A DNA stretch of 41,468 nt from Desulfobacca sp. (GCA_020725545.1 DYEV01000005.1:1-41468); one strand, 5' to 3'; counted from the first letter of the stretch, positions 23,447 through 32,927 are shown. Notes: generated from the sequence alone by a model not told the origin. Numbers and translations: made by a program.

Positions 23447-24598
23447 ATGTATACCATACAACACCTGCTCAAGGTTATAAAGGCCCTCATCCTGCTGCCT
23501 CTCGTTTTTCTGCTAGGCTGCGCCGGTTCCGGTGGATCCGAGGGGCCGGTGCCGCCGGAGAGCCACGGGCAGTCGCCGGCGCCGCACCACGCTGCGGGCA
23601 AGTTTCGCAACCCATATTTGCCGGCCACAGGACGTTGGGGTGATTTTTGGCGCTGGCGCCTTGGTCTCGGCCCCCAGGAAAACACCGCCCTGCCCCGGGA
23701 GAGTCTGCCGCCCTATCAACCCAAAATTCTCAGCCCTGATCTGAATTGTTTGAATCACGCCGACCCTCAGACCATCCAGGTCACCTGGCTTGGCCATGCC
23801 ACCTTTCTCATTCAAGTGGCCGGGCTGAATATCCTGACCGATCCCATGTTCAGTGACCGGGCCTCCCCGGTGAAGTTCGCGGGCCCCAAAAGGCTGGTGC
23901 CGCCGCCCCTCCGTCCTGAGGAGCTGCCGCCTATCGATGCCGTGGTTATCAGCCATAACCATTATGATCATTTGGACAAAGACAGCGTCACCAGGTTGGG
24001 ACCGGCGGCGTCCTTTTTCGTGCCCCTGGGGTTGGCCGACTGGTTTCGCCAGGCGGGCTTACCCAGGGTGCAGGAGCTGGATTGGTGGCAGAGCGCAACA
24101 TTTGGCCCCATCCGCGTCCATTGTGTGCCCGCCCAACATTTCTCCATCCGCACGCCCTTTGACGCCAATAAAACCCTATGGGCCGGCTGGGTGGTGGAGA
24201 CGCCGGCGGGGAAGATCTTTTTTGCCGGTGACACCGGTTACTCAAAGGATTTTCGGGAAATCGGCCGGCGCCTCGGTCCCATGCGTCTGGCCCTCATTCC
24301 CATCGGCGGCTATATGCCCCGTTGGTTCATGAAGCCCATGCACCTTGATCCCCCCGCGGCGATACAGGTGCATCGGGATGTGGGCGCCCAACAGTCCATC
24401 GGCATGCATTGGGGGACCTTTAAACTTACCGAGGAACCGCTGGCCGAACCGCCCCTGTATCTGCGCCAGGTCCTGGCGGAGCAGCAGATACCCCAGGAGC
24501 AGTTTTTGGTCATGGGCTTTGGGGAGACCAGGGTATTTTCTGCTGCCCCTGAAAGGGTGGCAGTGCTCCCGTCAAACCAGGGCGTTGGCGGGCCGTAA
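23447..24598 (+). CDS. Lipoprotein metallo-beta-lactamase-fold hydrolase (NAPE-PLD-like)
   Basis: This 383-aa protein has a lipoprotein signal with lipobox LLGC (Cys25), so it is probably anchored in the outer or inner membrane. The mature part is an MBL-fold hydrolase: WLGHATFLIQV, ILTDPMFSDRASPVKF, and the metal motif His170-x-His172-x-Asp174-His175 (SHNHYDHLD), then FFAGDTGYSKDF and IGMHWGTFKLTEEPL. The order of motifs matches the NAPE-hydrolysing phospholipase D/RomA-like branch, which acts on phospholipid or phosphodiester substrates. The exact substrate is unknown. Start ATG 23447 has only a weak ribosome binding site, but the signal peptide begins there. Confidence 0.87.
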   Translation: MYTIQHLLKVIKALILLPLVFLLGCAGSGGSEGPVPPESHGQSPAPHHAAGKFRNPYLPATGRWGDFWRWRLGLGPQENTALPRESLPPYQPKILSPDLNCLNHADPQTIQVTWLGHATFLIQVAGLNILTDPMFSDRASPVKFAGPKRLVPPPLRPEELPPIDAVVISHNHYDHLDKDSVTRLGPAASFFVPLGLADWFRQAGLPRVQELDWWQSATFGPIRVHCVPAQHFSIRTPFDANKTLWAGWVVETPAGKIFFAGDTGYSKDFREIGRRLGPMRLALIPIGGYMPRWFMKPMHLDPPAAIQVHRDVGAQQSIGMHWGTFKLTEEPLAEPPLYLRQVLAEQQIPQEQFLVMGFGETRVFSAAPERVAVLPSNQGVGGP

Positions 24599-24743
24599 GG
24601 CGGGGGCCCGGAGGTTAAACGGCCGGTGATTGGGGAGAGAAGGAATTTTAGCGATTTCCAAGAGGTTCGGGCAGGCAAGGATAGCATGAGTTAGATTGCT
24701 TTGGCTGCCGCGGCTGGCAGGGTAGGGCAGGGGAGCACCGCCC

Positions 24744-25199
24744 TCAAACGGGAGTCGTTTCGCCTCGGGAGACGAGCACTTCCTCCAGACACTGGCGCAA
24801 TTCCAATGGCAGCGGCACCGGTTTGCCGGCAAAGGAGATGCAGACAGTGGTCAGGTGGACTTCGGTGGCCAGTTTACCCGAAGCAGAAAGAAAAAGCTGC
24901 TGGTGAAAGGTGATGCTCCGGCTTTTCAGGGCGGTTACGCTCGTATAGATCTCGATCGCATCATCATACCGCACCGGCTGGCGATAGCGGCAATGAGCCT
25001 CGACCACGGCCAGATGCAATTGCCGGGCGACCAGTTCCGGATAGCCAAAACCCTGCTGGCGCAACAGGGCCTCCCGGGCCATCTCAAAAAAATGGTAATA
25101 GTTGCCATGATAGACGGCCTGGCCGATGTCAATCTCATAGAGCGGCACCCGCCACGCAAAGCGGTGGCCGACAGCCGGCGGTTGATGCGGTGGGGCCAT
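24744..25199 (-). CDS. YbgC/4HBT-family acyl-CoA thioesterase
   Basis: The 151-aa hot-dog-fold protein has the family signature YEIDIGQAVYHGNYYHFFEM near the N-terminus, with Asp24 in the catalytic position and His31 in YHGNY, then RYDDAIEIYTSV and SRSITFHQQLFL. It hydrolyses acyl-CoA or acyl-ACP thioesters; chain specificity is not evident. In many proteobacteria YbgC sits with tol-pal genes, but here it stands alone just downstream of the ribosomal cluster terminator. It is convergent with the hydrolase gene at 23447-24598. Confidence 0.88.
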   Translation of the reverse strand: MAPPHQPPAVGHRFAWRVPLYEIDIGQAVYHGNYYHFFEMAREALLRQQGFGYPELVARQLHLAVVEAHCRYRQPVRYDDAIEIYTSVTALKSRSITFHQQLFLSASGKLATEVHLTTVCISFAGKPVPLPLELRQCLEEVLVSRGETTPV

Positions 25200-25253
25200 A
25201 ATCTGAAGTGCTCTTCCGGTTCGTGAGAACTACTGCGGTCCTCTGGCAGAAAG

Positions 25254-25281
25254 GCAAAACGAGGGGTGAGCTCCCCTCGTT
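25254..25281 (-). terminator. Intrinsic terminator of the S10-spc-alpha cluster
   Basis: AACGAGGGG and CCCCTCGTT form a perfect 9-bp stem (25258-25281) with a six-base loop; on the minus strand it runs into TTTTG. It starts 24 bases after the rplQ stop codon, where the long ribosomal transcript should end. Confidence 0.85.
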
Positions 25282-25305
25282 GCGCAAGTCGCCTTGGCCG
25301 ACAGT

Positions 25306-25704
25306 TTAAGCCGCAGCTTTGGATTTTTTTGCCTTTTTGAATTTTTCCGGACGTCCCAACAACTCAATGATGGAGATGGGGGCGGCGTCGCCCAGCCGCT
25401 GACCTTTGGGGATGATCCGGCAATACCCGCCGGGGCGATCTTGAAAACGTTCCCGCAGATCAGTAAAGAGTTTGGCCACTACGTCTTTGGAGCGAACCAC
25501 GGCCAAAGCCTGACGTCGGGCATGGAGATCGTTCCTTTTGGCCAGCGTGATGATCTTCTCGGCTAATTGGCGCAATTCTTTGGCTTTAGCCTCGGTGGTC
25601 TCCAGGCGTTCGTGCTCTAAGAGGGAGGTGACCAGATTGCGCATCATGGCCAGACGATGTTCCTTGGTCCGGGAGAGAGGCCTTCCGGCTTTCCGGTGTC
25701 TCAT
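25306..25704 (-). CDS. rplQ: 50S ribosomal protein L17
   Basis: The 132-aa protein begins [20 protein letters not shown], the conserved L17 start that lines the exit region of the large subunit. It ends in a Lys/Ala-rich tail. Its ATG overlaps the rpoA stop codon by four bases (ATGA), so translation is coupled to the polymerase alpha subunit. It is the last gene of the alpha operon and is followed by a strong hairpin terminator. Confidence 0.97.
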   Translation of the reverse strand: MRHRKAGRPLSRTKEHRLAMMRNLVTSLLEHERLETTEAKAKELRQLAEKIITLAKRNDLHARRQALAVVRSKDVVAKLFTDLRERFQDRPGGYCRIIPKGQRLGDAAPISIIELLGRPEKFKKAKKSKAAA

Positions 25705-26711
25705 GATAGAGTATCCTTCCCTTCAAGAACTGCTTCCCGGGGAGGGAAGTTGTCCAATTTCATTCCCAGGCTCAGTCCCATTTCACTCAGGATTTCCTTG
25801 ATTTCATTGAGAGATTTGCGACCGAAATTCTTGGTTTTCAACATCTCGGCTTCGGTTTTTTGGACAAGTTCGCCGATCAGACGGATGTTGGCATTTTTCA
25901 GACAATTGGCCGAACGCACCGATAGTTCCAGTTCGTTGACCGGCCGGAAGAGGTTTTCGTTCAGGCGGCTGGATTCAATCGCCGGCTTCTCTTCCGATTC
26001 TTCTCTAGGTTCCTCAAAATTGATGAAAATGGTCAGCTGGTCTTTGAGAATTTTGGCGGCCAGGGCCACGGCATCTTCGGGGGTGACGCTGCCGTCGGTC
26101 CAGACCTCCAGGGTCAATTTATCATAGTCCGTCTGTTGGCCGACCCGAGCCTGAGTGACGATATGATTTACCTTCTTGATGGGGGAGAAGATGGCATCAA
26201 TGGGGATCACCCCGATGGCCTGGCCTTCCTCTTTATTGCTTTCCCCTGGCAGATAGCCTTTCCCGGTTTTCACCGTGGCTTCGATGACCAATTCGCCGTC
26301 TCGGGCCAGGGTGGCAATGTGGGCCTCGGGATTCAGGATTTCCACCGTGCCATCCGTCTGGAAGGCCCCAGCCTTCACCTCTCCCTCACCCTTGGCGCTC
26401 AATACCAGTACTTTTTCATCTTTGGAATGGAGTTTGAACCGCACTCCCTTGAGATTCAAGATGATTTCAGTAACATCCTCAACTACCCCTGGAATGGGAG
26501 AAAATTCGTGATAAACCCCTTTGATCTTGACTGAGGTAATGGCCGCCCCCCGCAGCGAGGACAATAAGACCCGCCGCAAGGCATTGCCCAAGGTGGTGCC
26601 AAAGCCTCGTTCCAGGGGTTCGCACGTGAATTTTCCATAAAAGCGGCTGTGGGTCTCAGGATCGATTTCTAACTTCTTGGGTTTAATCAATTCACTCCAG
26701 TTCTTGTGCAT
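25701..26711 (-). CDS. rpoA: DNA-directed RNA polymerase subunit alpha
   Basis: The protein is 336 aa from ATG 26711 (AAGGAG upstream); an extension to 26729 lacks support. The N-terminal dimerisation domain shows [20 protein letters not shown] and the assembly interface; the C-terminal domain (about 255-320) has [20 protein letters not shown] and [14 protein letters not shown] for contact with UP elements and activators. Alpha seeds assembly of the core polymerase. It lies between rpsD and rplQ. The 116-base spacer before it holds an AT-rich inverted repeat next to the ribosome binding site. Confidence 0.97.
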   Translation of the reverse strand: MHKNWSELIKPKKLEIDPETHSRFYGKFTCEPLERGFGTTLGNALRRVLLSSLRGAAITSVKIKGVYHEFSPIPGVVEDVTEIILNLKGVRFKLHSKDEKVLVLSAKGEGEVKAGAFQTDGTVEILNPEAHIATLARDGELVIEATVKTGKGYLPGESNKEEGQAIGVIPIDAIFSPIKKVNHIVTQARVGQQTDYDKLTLEVWTDGSVTPEDAVALAAKILKDQLTIFINFEEPREESEEKPAIESSRLNENLFRPVNELELSVRSANCLKNANIRLIGELVQKTEAEMLKTKNFGRKSLNEIKEILSEMGLSLGMKLDNFPPREAVLEGKDTLS

Positions 26712-26727
26712 TCGCTCTCCTTCGCAC

Positions 26728-26748
26728 AAAAACCATGTTCTGGTTTTT
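26728..26748 (-). promoter_or_regulatory. Inverted repeat just upstream of the rpoA ribosome binding site
   Basis: AAAAACCA (26728-26735) and TGGTTTTT (26741-26748) are exact reverse complements with a five-base loop. In the transcript the hairpin sits about 16 bases before the rpoA start codon. The arms are mostly A-U, so the structure is modest. It could tune rpoA translation or mark an RNA processing site. Confidence 0.35.
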
Positions 26749-26827
26749 CGCGCCCCTTGCCAAAATTTTTCCTTGCATTAAAAAAGGAGGTATCCCTTGG
26801 TACGGCGAGGTTCGAAACCAAAACCCA

Positions 26828-27454
26828 TTATTTGGAATACAATTCGACAATGAGATGTTCCTGGATCGGCATGGTGATATCTTCCCGGGAAGGCAGCAAC
26901 CGAATGGTGCCCCGGAAATTATCTTTATCCACTTCCAACCATTGGGGAACACCACGCCGCTCCACCGCCTTTAAAGATTCAACGATTTGTGGAATCTCCC
27001 GGCTCTTTTCCCTGACTTCGATGACATCCCCCACATTCACTAACATCGAGGGAATGTTGACCTTCTGGCCATTGAGGAGAAAATGATTATGGCTGACTAA
27101 TTGCCGGGCCTGGGCTCGGGAAATGGCAAAGCCCAACCGATAGATGACGTTGTCAAAACGGCGCTCGAGTAAGGTCAAAAGATTGGTGCCGGTAATGCCC
27201 TTTTGTCGATCCGCACTGGCAAAATAGCTCCGAAACTGTTTTTCCAGAAGGCCGTACATCCGTTTGACCTTCTGTTTTTCCCGCAACTGAATGCCGAAAT
27301 CCGAGAACTTGGCGCGGCCCTGACCATGCTGCCCCGGCGGATAGCTATGCCGTTCAAAGGCGCACTTATCGGTATAGCAGCGATCTCCTTTAAGAAATAA
27401 TTTCATCCGCTCCCGCCGGCAGAGCCGGCAGACTGATTCACGATATCTGGCCAA
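26828..27454 (-). CDS. rpsD: 30S ribosomal protein S4
   Basis: The 208-aa protein starts at TTG 27454 (GAGGTGATCA upstream; the nearby ATG runs into a stop). It begins [18 protein letters not shown] and keeps Cys9, Cys12, Cys26 and Cys31, the zinc-binding form of S4. The S4 RNA-binding domain ([10 protein letters not shown]-like, here [13 protein letters not shown]) follows. S4 is a primary 16S rRNA binder and in many bacteria represses the alpha operon. Confidence 0.97.
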   Translation of the reverse strand: MARYRESVCRLCRRERMKLFLKGDRCYTDKCAFERHSYPPGQHGQGRAKFSDFGIQLREKQKVKRMYGLLEKQFRSYFASADRQKGITGTNLLTLLERRFDNVIYRLGFAISRAQARQLVSHNHFLLNGQKVNIPSMLVNVGDVIEVREKSREIPQIVESLKAVERRGVPQWLEVDKDNFRGTIRLLPSREDITMPIQEHLIVELYSK

Positions 27455-27574
27455 TGATCACCTCATGCAATAAATGATTAAAACCTCAAGCCACGGCCGC
27501 TTGCTGGCTGGCAGCCCCGATTATTCTGGCCGGTTCACGCGGTCGGCAGAACCAACCGGCGGGGTCCTGGAACC

Positions 27575-27970
27575 TTAAACCCGTCGACGTTTGGGCGGTC
27601 GGCAACCGTTATGCGGTATCGGCGTCACGTCCCTGATGAGATTGATGGTAAAACCGGCCACCTGCAGGGCCCGGATGGCGGCTTCCCGCCCAGCCCCCGG
27701 TCCCTTCACATAGACATCGATAGTGCGCATCCCGTGTTCCATGGCTTTCTTGGCCGCGTCTTCGGCCGCCAATTGGGCGGCAAAGGGGGTGCTCTTCCGT
27801 GAGCCCTTAAAACCCTGGGTGCCAGCCGATGACCAAGAGACCACGTTGCCAGCAGGGTCGGTGATGGTGATAATAGTATTATTGAACGTGGATTGGATAT
27901 GGGCGACGCCGGTAGGGATGTTCTTTTTCTCTTTTTTCTTCTTGACACCCCGACGGGATACTTTTGCCAT
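27575..27970 (-). CDS. rpsK: 30S ribosomal protein S11
   Basis: The 131-aa protein has the S11 core [20 protein letters not shown] and the C-terminal [18 protein letters not shown], part of the platform of the small subunit beside the mRNA exit. ATG 27970 has AAGGAGAG upstream. It follows rpsM with a nine-base gap in the usual rpsM-rpsK-rpsD-rpoA order. A 120-base spacer separates it from rpsD. Confidence 0.97.
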   Translation of the reverse strand: MAKVSRRGVKKKKEKKNIPTGVAHIQSTFNNTIITITDPAGNVVSWSSAGTQGFKGSRKSTPFAAQLAAEDAAKKAMEHGMRTIDVYVKGPGAGREAAIRALQVAGFTINLIRDVTPIPHNGCRPPKRRRV

Positions 27971-27979
27971 GGTCTCTCC

Positions 27980-28354
27980 TTACGATTTTTTCCTTTTGCC
28001 AACCACTGAACGGCGCGGGCCTTTCCGGGTGCGGGCATTGGTATGGGTCCGCTGGCCCCGCACCGGCAAAGATTTCCGGTGTCGCAAACCCCGGTAGCAG
28101 CCGATATCCATGAGTCTTTTGATATTCATGGAGATTTCCCGCCGCAGATCGCCTTCCACCTTATAATGGCTGTCGATCACATTACGGATGCGGGTCAATT
28201 CGGCGTCCGTCAGATCGTCCGATTTGGTATGTTCACTGACCTCAGCCTCTTGGAGAATCTTTTTGGCCGCGGTCCGACCGATGCCGTAGATGTAAGTTAA
28301 GGCGATCTCCATCCGCTTATTGCGTGGCAAATCCACCCCTGCAATTCTGGCCAA
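27980..28354 (-). CDS. rpsM: 30S ribosomal protein S13
   Basis: The 124-aa protein reads [20 protein letters not shown], the standard S13 start, with TTG at 28354 as the only start that gives it; AAGGGGGA precedes it. The helix-two-turn-helix and basic C-terminal tail ([14 protein letters not shown]) contact 16S rRNA and tRNAs at the head of the 30S subunit. It lies between rpmJ and rpsK. Confidence 0.97.
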   Translation of the reverse strand: MARIAGVDLPRNKRMEIALTYIYGIGRTAAKKILQEAEVSEHTKSDDLTDAELTRIRNVIDSHYKVEGDLRREISMNIKRLMDIGCYRGLRHRKSLPVRGQRTHTNARTRKGPRRSVVGKRKKS

Positions 28355-28368
28355 GTTCGTCCCCCTTG

Positions 28369-28482
28369 CTATCCTTGTCGCTGCTTATGTTTGGGGTTTT
28401 CGCAGATGACGCGCACCACCCCTTTGCGTTTGATGATCTTGCATTTGCTGCAGATGCGTTTGACTGAAGCTTTTACTTTCAT
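28369..28482 (-). CDS. rpmJ: 50S ribosomal protein L36 (zinc-binding form)
   Basis: This 37-aa protein is easily missed because of its size. Translation from ATG 28482 gives [20 protein letters not shown] and ends [12 protein letters not shown]. Cys11, Cys14, Cys27 and His32 form the zinc ribbon of the C+ form of L36. It sits between infA and rpsM, its conserved place. The ribosome binding site is an AGGA a few bases upstream. Confidence 0.95.
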   Translation of the reverse strand: MKVKASVKRICSKCKIIKRKGVVRVICENPKHKQRQG

Positions 28483-28518
28483 CCTGCCATCCTGTCCGCC
28501 CGCGTCGGGCCCCGGTGT

Positions 28519-28737
28519 TTATTTCGCCCGGTAGACAATGCGTCCCCGCTTTAAATCGTAAGGCGAAAGCTCCACCGTCACCCGGTCTCCGGGCAAGATC
28601 TTGATATAGTGCATCCGCATTTTCCCGGAAATATGCGCCAGAACCTTGTGGCCGTTTTCTAATTCCACCCGAAACATGGCGTTGGGCAACGGTTCAATGA
28701 CGGTGCCTTCTACTTCTATGGCTTCTTCTTTGGGCAT
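28519..28737 (-). CDS. infA: Translation initiation factor IF-1
   Basis: The protein is 72 aa from ATG 28737, the exact family length; longer in-frame readings add foreign residues. The OB fold is complete: [40 protein letters not shown] and the terminal [15 protein letters not shown]-1 binds the A site of the 30S subunit during initiation. The gene lies between map and rpmJ. Confidence 0.97.
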   Translation of the reverse strand: MPKEEAIEVEGTVIEPLPNAMFRVELENGHKVLAHISGKMRMHYIKILPGDRVTVELSPYDLKRGRIVYRAK

Positions 28738-28840
28738 ATACTGCCACTCCCATGTGTGCTCAAGAAAACTACACGGTTGCCCAACCATCCCTGTCGGCTG
28801 CCGCAACCCTCTTTATTTATTGTACCAAGTAATTATATCC

Positions 28841-29587
28841 TTAAAGTTTACTTAAAATCAAGACACCTTTTTCCGTCAGGGCGACACTGTGTTCAAAATG
28901 GGCTGCCAGGCTGCCGTCTCTGGTTTTGGCCGTCCAACCATCGGGGAGGACCACGATTTCCCAACTGCCGGCGCTCACCATCGGCTCAATGGCGAACGTC
29001 ATGCCCGGCTGCAGGACCGGACCATGTCCGGGCGGGCCGAAGTTCGGAATCTGTGGATCCTCGTGCAAGGACCGACCGATGCCATGCCCGACAAAATCTC
29101 GAATTACTGAAAAACCCTGGGCTTCCACGGTCTTTTGAACAGCATGGGAGACGTCGCTCAGACGGTTCCCCGACACCACCTGGGCAATGCCCGCATACAA
29201 AGCCTCTTCCGTGGTAGCGATCAGCCGCTGTGCCGTGTCGCTGACCTCGCCCACCGCTACGGTCAGGGCCGCATCCCCAAAATAGCCGTCATAGCGCACA
29301 CCAAAATCAATGCTGACCACATCACCGGCCTGCAAACGGCGATGGGAGGGGATACCATGCACTACTTCATCGTTGATGGACACACAGATGGAGCTGGGAT
29401 AGCCCCGATAATGTTTGAAGGCCGGTTTGACCTTCTGGCGCCGGCAGATCTCCTCAGCCAGGGCGTTCAACTCCAGGGTTTCTACATCTGGTCTAATATG
29501 TTCCTTGATCTCCGCCAAGGCTTCGGCCACAATCTGATTGGCCTTGTGCATTTTGGCTATTTCCAGCGGAGATTTTAGTTTGATCAT
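28841..29587 (-). CDS. map: Methionine aminopeptidase, type I
   Basis: The 248-aa enzyme removes the initiator methionine from nascent proteins. All metal ligands are present: Asp94, Asp105, His168, Glu201 and Glu232, with His77 near the active site. It lacks an N-terminal zinc-finger extension, as expected for type Ia. The gene stands between adk and infA. A strong hairpin lies in the adk-map spacer just before its start. Confidence 0.97.
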   Translation of the reverse strand: MIKLKSPLEIAKMHKANQIVAEALAEIKEHIRPDVETLELNALAEEICRRQKVKPAFKHYRGYPSSICVSINDEVVHGIPSHRRLQAGDVVSIDFGVRYDGYFGDAALTVAVGEVSDTAQRLIATTEEALYAGIAQVVSGNRLSDVSHAVQKTVEAQGFSVIRDFVGHGIGRSLHEDPQIPNFGPPGHGPVLQPGMTFAIEPMVSAGSWEIVVLPDGWTAKTRDGSLAAHFEHSVALTEKGVLILSKL

Positions 29588-29598
29588 AGTATATCAGA

Positions 29599-29636
29599 GC
29601 CTGGGAACCCCAACCCCCGGGCCGGGGCTCCCAGGC
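29599..29636 (-). promoter_or_regulatory. Strong stem-loop in the adk-map spacer
   Basis: GCCTGGGA (29599-29606) and TCCCAGGC (29629-29636) pair perfectly; after one mismatch CCCC (29608-29611) pairs with GGGG (29624-29627). The 38-base hairpin fills most of the 58-base spacer. It has no U-run, so it may be a processing site or block to 3' exonucleases rather than a terminator. Confidence 0.5.
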
Positions 29637-29645
29637 AGAACTTGC

Positions 29646-30293
29646 TTAGCCTAAAATGCTGCAGATCTGATTAAAAATGTCGTTAATGCCGCCCACCCCT
29701 TTAATGGTTTTCATGATTCCCTGTTTGCTGTAATAATCGATGAGGGGCTTGGTGGCCTGGTTATAGGTCGCCAACCGGGAACGAACGGTGGTCTCGTTGT
29801 CATCATCCCGTTGATAGAGCTCAGACCCGCATTTATCACAGATGCCCTCTTTCTTGGGCGGGGTGAATTTAATGTGGTACATCTGCCCGCAGGCCTGATT
29901 TTTACAGGTTCGCCGGCCGGTCAGACGGGTGACCAGCTCTTCTTCATCCACTTCGATGCTCAGGACGTGGTCAATCTTGGAGCCCATCTTTTTTAAGGTG
30001 GCGTCCAAGGCCTCGGCCTGGGGCACGGTCCGGGGAAAGCCGTCCAAGATAAAGCCCTTCTGGGCATCTGGCTGTTTTAACCGGTCTTCGATGATGCCGA
30101 TGACCACTTCATCGGGTACCAGTTTGCCGGCGTCCATATATTCTTTGGCCTTCTTGCCCATTTCCGTGCCTTCCTTGACGGCCGCCCGCAAAATGTCACC
30201 GGTGGAGATCTGGGGAATCTTGTACTTGTCGATCAACAGTTTGGCCTGCGTCCCTTTGCCCGCGCCGGGCCCGCCCAACAGAATCAGATTCAT
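29646..30293 (-). CDS. adk: Adenylate kinase, long zinc-LID form
   Basis: The 215-aa enzyme interconverts ATP + AMP and 2 ADP. It has the P-loop GGPGAGKGT at 7-15, DGFPRT near 84-89, and a LID domain with Cys130, Cys135, Cys152 and Cys155. The first pair is spaced CX4C (CKNQAC) rather than the usual CX2C, two residues longer than the common zinc-LID pattern. The gene lies between secY and map in the standard order. Confidence 0.96.
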   Translation of the reverse strand: MNLILLGGPGAGKGTQAKLLIDKYKIPQISTGDILRAAVKEGTEMGKKAKEYMDAGKLVPDEVVIGIIEDRLKQPDAQKGFILDGFPRTVPQAEALDATLKKMGSKIDHVLSIEVDEEELVTRLTGRRTCKNQACGQMYHIKFTPPKKEGICDKCGSELYQRDDDNETTVRSRLATYNQATKPLIDYYSKQGIMKTIKGVGGINDIFNQICSILG

Positions 30294-30393
30294 GCCTGCC
30301 TCCTTTGTCCTCTCTTCATTGCGGCTTGTGCCGCGTGACTCCTCTTTTGCCTCAAGGTTGGTCTTTGCTGCGCCTTCTCGTCAATGTGGCTGT

Positions 30394-31707
30394 TTAACGC
30401 CGCACCCGGCCACCGATCCGCTTTTTCATGAACCCTTCGTAGTGGCGGGTTAACATGTGCGATTCAATCTGCCCCACGGTGTCCATAGCCACCCCTACGA
30501 CGATGAGGAGGGCCGTGCCCCCGAAGTAAAAGGGGACGTTAAACCGCTGCACCAGGATGGTGGGCAGGACGCAGACCGCCGACACATACAGGGCGCCTCC
30601 CAGGGTGATGCGCGCCAGAATGCGTTCGATATATTCGGACGTGGGTTTGCCGGGCCGCAAGCCTGGGATATAGCCGCCATATTTTTTCATATTGTCGGCC
30701 ACATCCACCGGATTGAAGGTCACCGCCGTGTAAAAATAACAGAAGAAAATGATGAGGATAACATAAAAAATCTCATGCAGCAGGGCTCCCGGCGAAACCC
30801 ATTCGGTGGCCCGCCGCACCCACTCCGTGCCGATAAACGTCGCCACCGTCGCGGGAAACATGAGAATGGAAGAGGCGAAGATGGGTGGGATAACCCCGGC
30901 GCTGTTGACCTTCAAGGGCAAATGCGTGGTCTGCCCGCCATACATCCGCCGTCCCACCACTCGCCGGGCATACTGCACCGGGATGCGCCGCTGCCCCCGC
31001 TCCATGAAGACGATGAAGCCGACCACGACCACCATGAAGATGGTGATGAGCAAAAGGACGACGGTGCCGATTTCCCCCGTTTTCATCAACTGGAAGGTGT
31101 TGATGATGGCCGAGGGCATGCGGGCCACGATGCCGGCGAAGATAATGAGGGAAATGCCGTTGCCGATGCCCCGCTCGGTGATCTGTTCTCCCAACCACAT
31201 GATGAAAGCGGTCCCCGAGGTTAGGGTCAAGACCGTCATAAGCCGGAAACCCCAACCGGGGTGGAGCACCGCCGGGGTGCCACCGCTCTCCATCCCCATG
31301 CTTTCCAGACCGATGGCAATACCCATGCCCTGAATGGCGCTCAGGACAATGGTGCCGTAGCGGGTGTATTGCTTGATCTTCTTTTGGCCGGCTTCCCCTT
31401 CTTTATAGAGCTTTTCAATGGCGGGGATGACGATCTTCAGCAGCTCCATGATAATGGAAGCGCTGATATACGGCATAATGCCCAGGGCGAAAACGCTGAG
31501 GCGTTCCAGAGCCCCACCCGAAAACATGTCAAAGAGGCCAAAAATAGTCCCCCGGTGCCGGGCAAAAAAATTCATTAAGGCCTCGGCGTCGATGCCCGGG
31601 GTGGGGATGTGGCAACCGATCCGGTAGACCGCCAACAGCAGCAGGGTTACCACGATCCGCCGCTTCAGTTCGGGGATTTTGGCAATATTTTGGAAGCCGC
31701 CCAGCAC
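30394..31707 (-). CDS. secY: Protein translocase subunit SecY
   Basis: The 437-aa polytopic membrane protein shows ten hydrophobic segments and SecY signatures: YRIGCHIPTPGIDAEAL at the first helix, VNSAGVIPPIFASSIL, and the cytoplasmic loop GGYIPGLRPGKPTSEY. It forms the protein-conducting channel with SecE and SecG. The start is GTG 31707, with GAGGTGAT of the rplO end as ribosome binding site, and rplO ends one base before, so the two are coupled. Confidence 0.97.
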   Translation of the reverse strand: MLGGFQNIAKIPELKRRIVVTLLLLAVYRIGCHIPTPGIDAEALMNFFARHRGTIFGLFDMFSGGALERLSVFALGIMPYISASIIMELLKIVIPAIEKLYKEGEAGQKKIKQYTRYGTIVLSAIQGMGIAIGLESMGMESGGTPAVLHPGWGFRLMTVLTLTSGTAFIMWLGEQITERGIGNGISLIIFAGIVARMPSAIINTFQLMKTGEIGTVVLLLITIFMVVVVGFIVFMERGQRRIPVQYARRVVGRRMYGGQTTHLPLKVNSAGVIPPIFASSILMFPATVATFIGTEWVRRATEWVSPGALLHEIFYVILIIFFCYFYTAVTFNPVDVADNMKKYGGYIPGLRPGKPTSEYIERILARITLGGALYVSAVCVLPTILVQRFNVPFYFGGTALLIVVGVAMDTVGQIESHMLTRHYEGFMKKRIGGRVRR

Positions 31708-31708
31708 C

Positions 31709-32149
31709 TTAGATCACCTCGACTTTGCCCCCCTGGGCAGCAATGATTTCTTTGGCCTGGGTACTGGCCGCCTGGACCTTGACGATCAGGGGAACGCTGA
31801 CCGTGCCTTGACCCAACAACTTGATCCGGTCGGTGGCTTTTTTGATGATCCCGGCCCTGGCCAGCAGTTCAGCATCCACCACCGTCTCGGCGGGGAAGCG
31901 GGCCAGGTCCCGGACATTAACAATGGTCCAGGGCTTTTTAAAGATATTCGTGAAGCCCCGTTTGGGCAGACGCCGGATGAGAGGCATCTGGCCGCCTTCA
32001 AATCCCGGGCTGAGTTTCGCTCCTGAGCGGGAACGTTGTCCTTTGTGGCCACGACAGGCGGTCTTGCCGTGTCCCGAACCGGGGCCGCGGCCAACTCGCT
32101 TTTTTTTGTGTTTCGAGCCCTCGGCGGGCTTTAATTCATCTAATTTCAT
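31709..32149 (-). CDS. rplO: 50S ribosomal protein L15
   Basis: The 146-aa protein begins [20 protein letters not shown] and continues with the glycine/arginine-rich [19 protein letters not shown] extension that threads into 23S rRNA, then a globular C-terminal part. ATG 32149 follows the rpmD stop by 12 bases. Its last codons carry the ribosome binding site of secY. Confidence 0.97.
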   Translation of the reverse strand: MKLDELKPAEGSKHKKKRVGRGPGSGHGKTACRGHKGQRSRSGAKLSPGFEGGQMPLIRRLPKRGFTNIFKKPWTIVNVRDLARFPAETVVDAELLARAGIIKKATDRIKLLGQGTVSVPLIVKVQAASTQAKEIIAAQGGKVEVI

Positions 32150-32161
32150 GACGCTTTAACC

Positions 32162-32356
32162 TTATTCGGCGCTGCCGATCCGCACATCCACCAGGTAGGC
32201 CACTTGCCGGACCATACCCCGGATGGAAGGGGTATCCCGATGGCGGACGGTTTTGTTCATTTTGGTCAAACCCAAGGTGGTCAGTGTCACGCGATGACGT
32301 TGCGGCCGACCGATGGGGCTGCGCTTCAGTGTGATTTCCAACACCTGTTCTGCCAT
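32162..32356 (-). CDS. rpmD: 50S ribosomal protein L30
   Basis: This 64-aa protein has the L30 pattern [20 protein letters not shown] and [20 protein letters not shown], ending in a short acidic tail. The size is normal for bacterial L30. It lies between rpsE and rplO, its conserved position. Confidence 0.95.
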   Translation of the reverse strand: MAEQVLEITLKRSPIGRPQRHRVTLTTLGLTKMNKTVRHRDTPSIRGMVRQVAYLVDVRIGSAE

Positions 32357-32380
32357 GACTCAACTCTATTTCCAGGCCGC

Positions 32381-32878
32381 TTAGGCCCTGATTTCTTCGA
32401 GGGGACGATTTCGTTTCTGAGCGATCTCTTCCGGATGGGCCAACTGTTTGAGTGCGTCGAAGGTGGCTTTGACGGCGTTGTGGGGATTGTTGGACCCCAA
32501 ACACTTGGTCAGGATATTATGGATGCCGGCCACTTCCACCACCGCCCGCACCGGGCCGCCGGCGATCACCCCGGTTCCTTCCGAAGCCGGCTTTAGGATA
32601 ACCCGGCCAGCTCCAAACCTTCCCAAGACCGTATAGGGAATGGTCCGGTTGATGATGGGAATTTTGATCATGCTTTTTTTGGCCTGCTCCATGGCCTTGC
32701 GGATGGCTTCCGGCACTTCATTGGCTTTGCCCAATCCGGCTCCCACCTGCCCTTGGCCATCACCCACCACTACCAGGGCATTGAAGCTAAACCGCCGGCC
32801 GCCTTTAACCACTTTGGCCACCCGACTGATATGAACCACTTTATCCAGAAGCTGGGATTCAGAATCGCTCTCGAACAA
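32381..32878 (-). CDS. rpsE: 30S ribosomal protein S5
   Basis: The 165-aa protein has the N-terminal double-stranded-RNA-binding-like domain ([37 protein letters not shown]) and the C-terminal S5 domain ([18 protein letters not shown]). It starts at TTG 32878 with GGAGGAGA just upstream; no ATG in frame gives the proper N-terminus. S5 acts in decoding accuracy and mRNA entry. Confidence 0.97.
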   Translation of the reverse strand: MFESDSESQLLDKVVHISRVAKVVKGGRRFSFNALVVVGDGQGQVGAGLGKANEVPEAIRKAMEQAKKSMIKIPIINRTIPYTVLGRFGAGRVILKPASEGTGVIAGGPVRAVVEVAGIHNILTKCLGSNNPHNAVKATFDALKQLAHPEEIAQKRNRPLEEIRA

Positions 32879-32927
32879 GGTCTCCTCCGTTTTACCTGCC
32901 TGTTTACCTAACTGTCAGCCGACCCGG

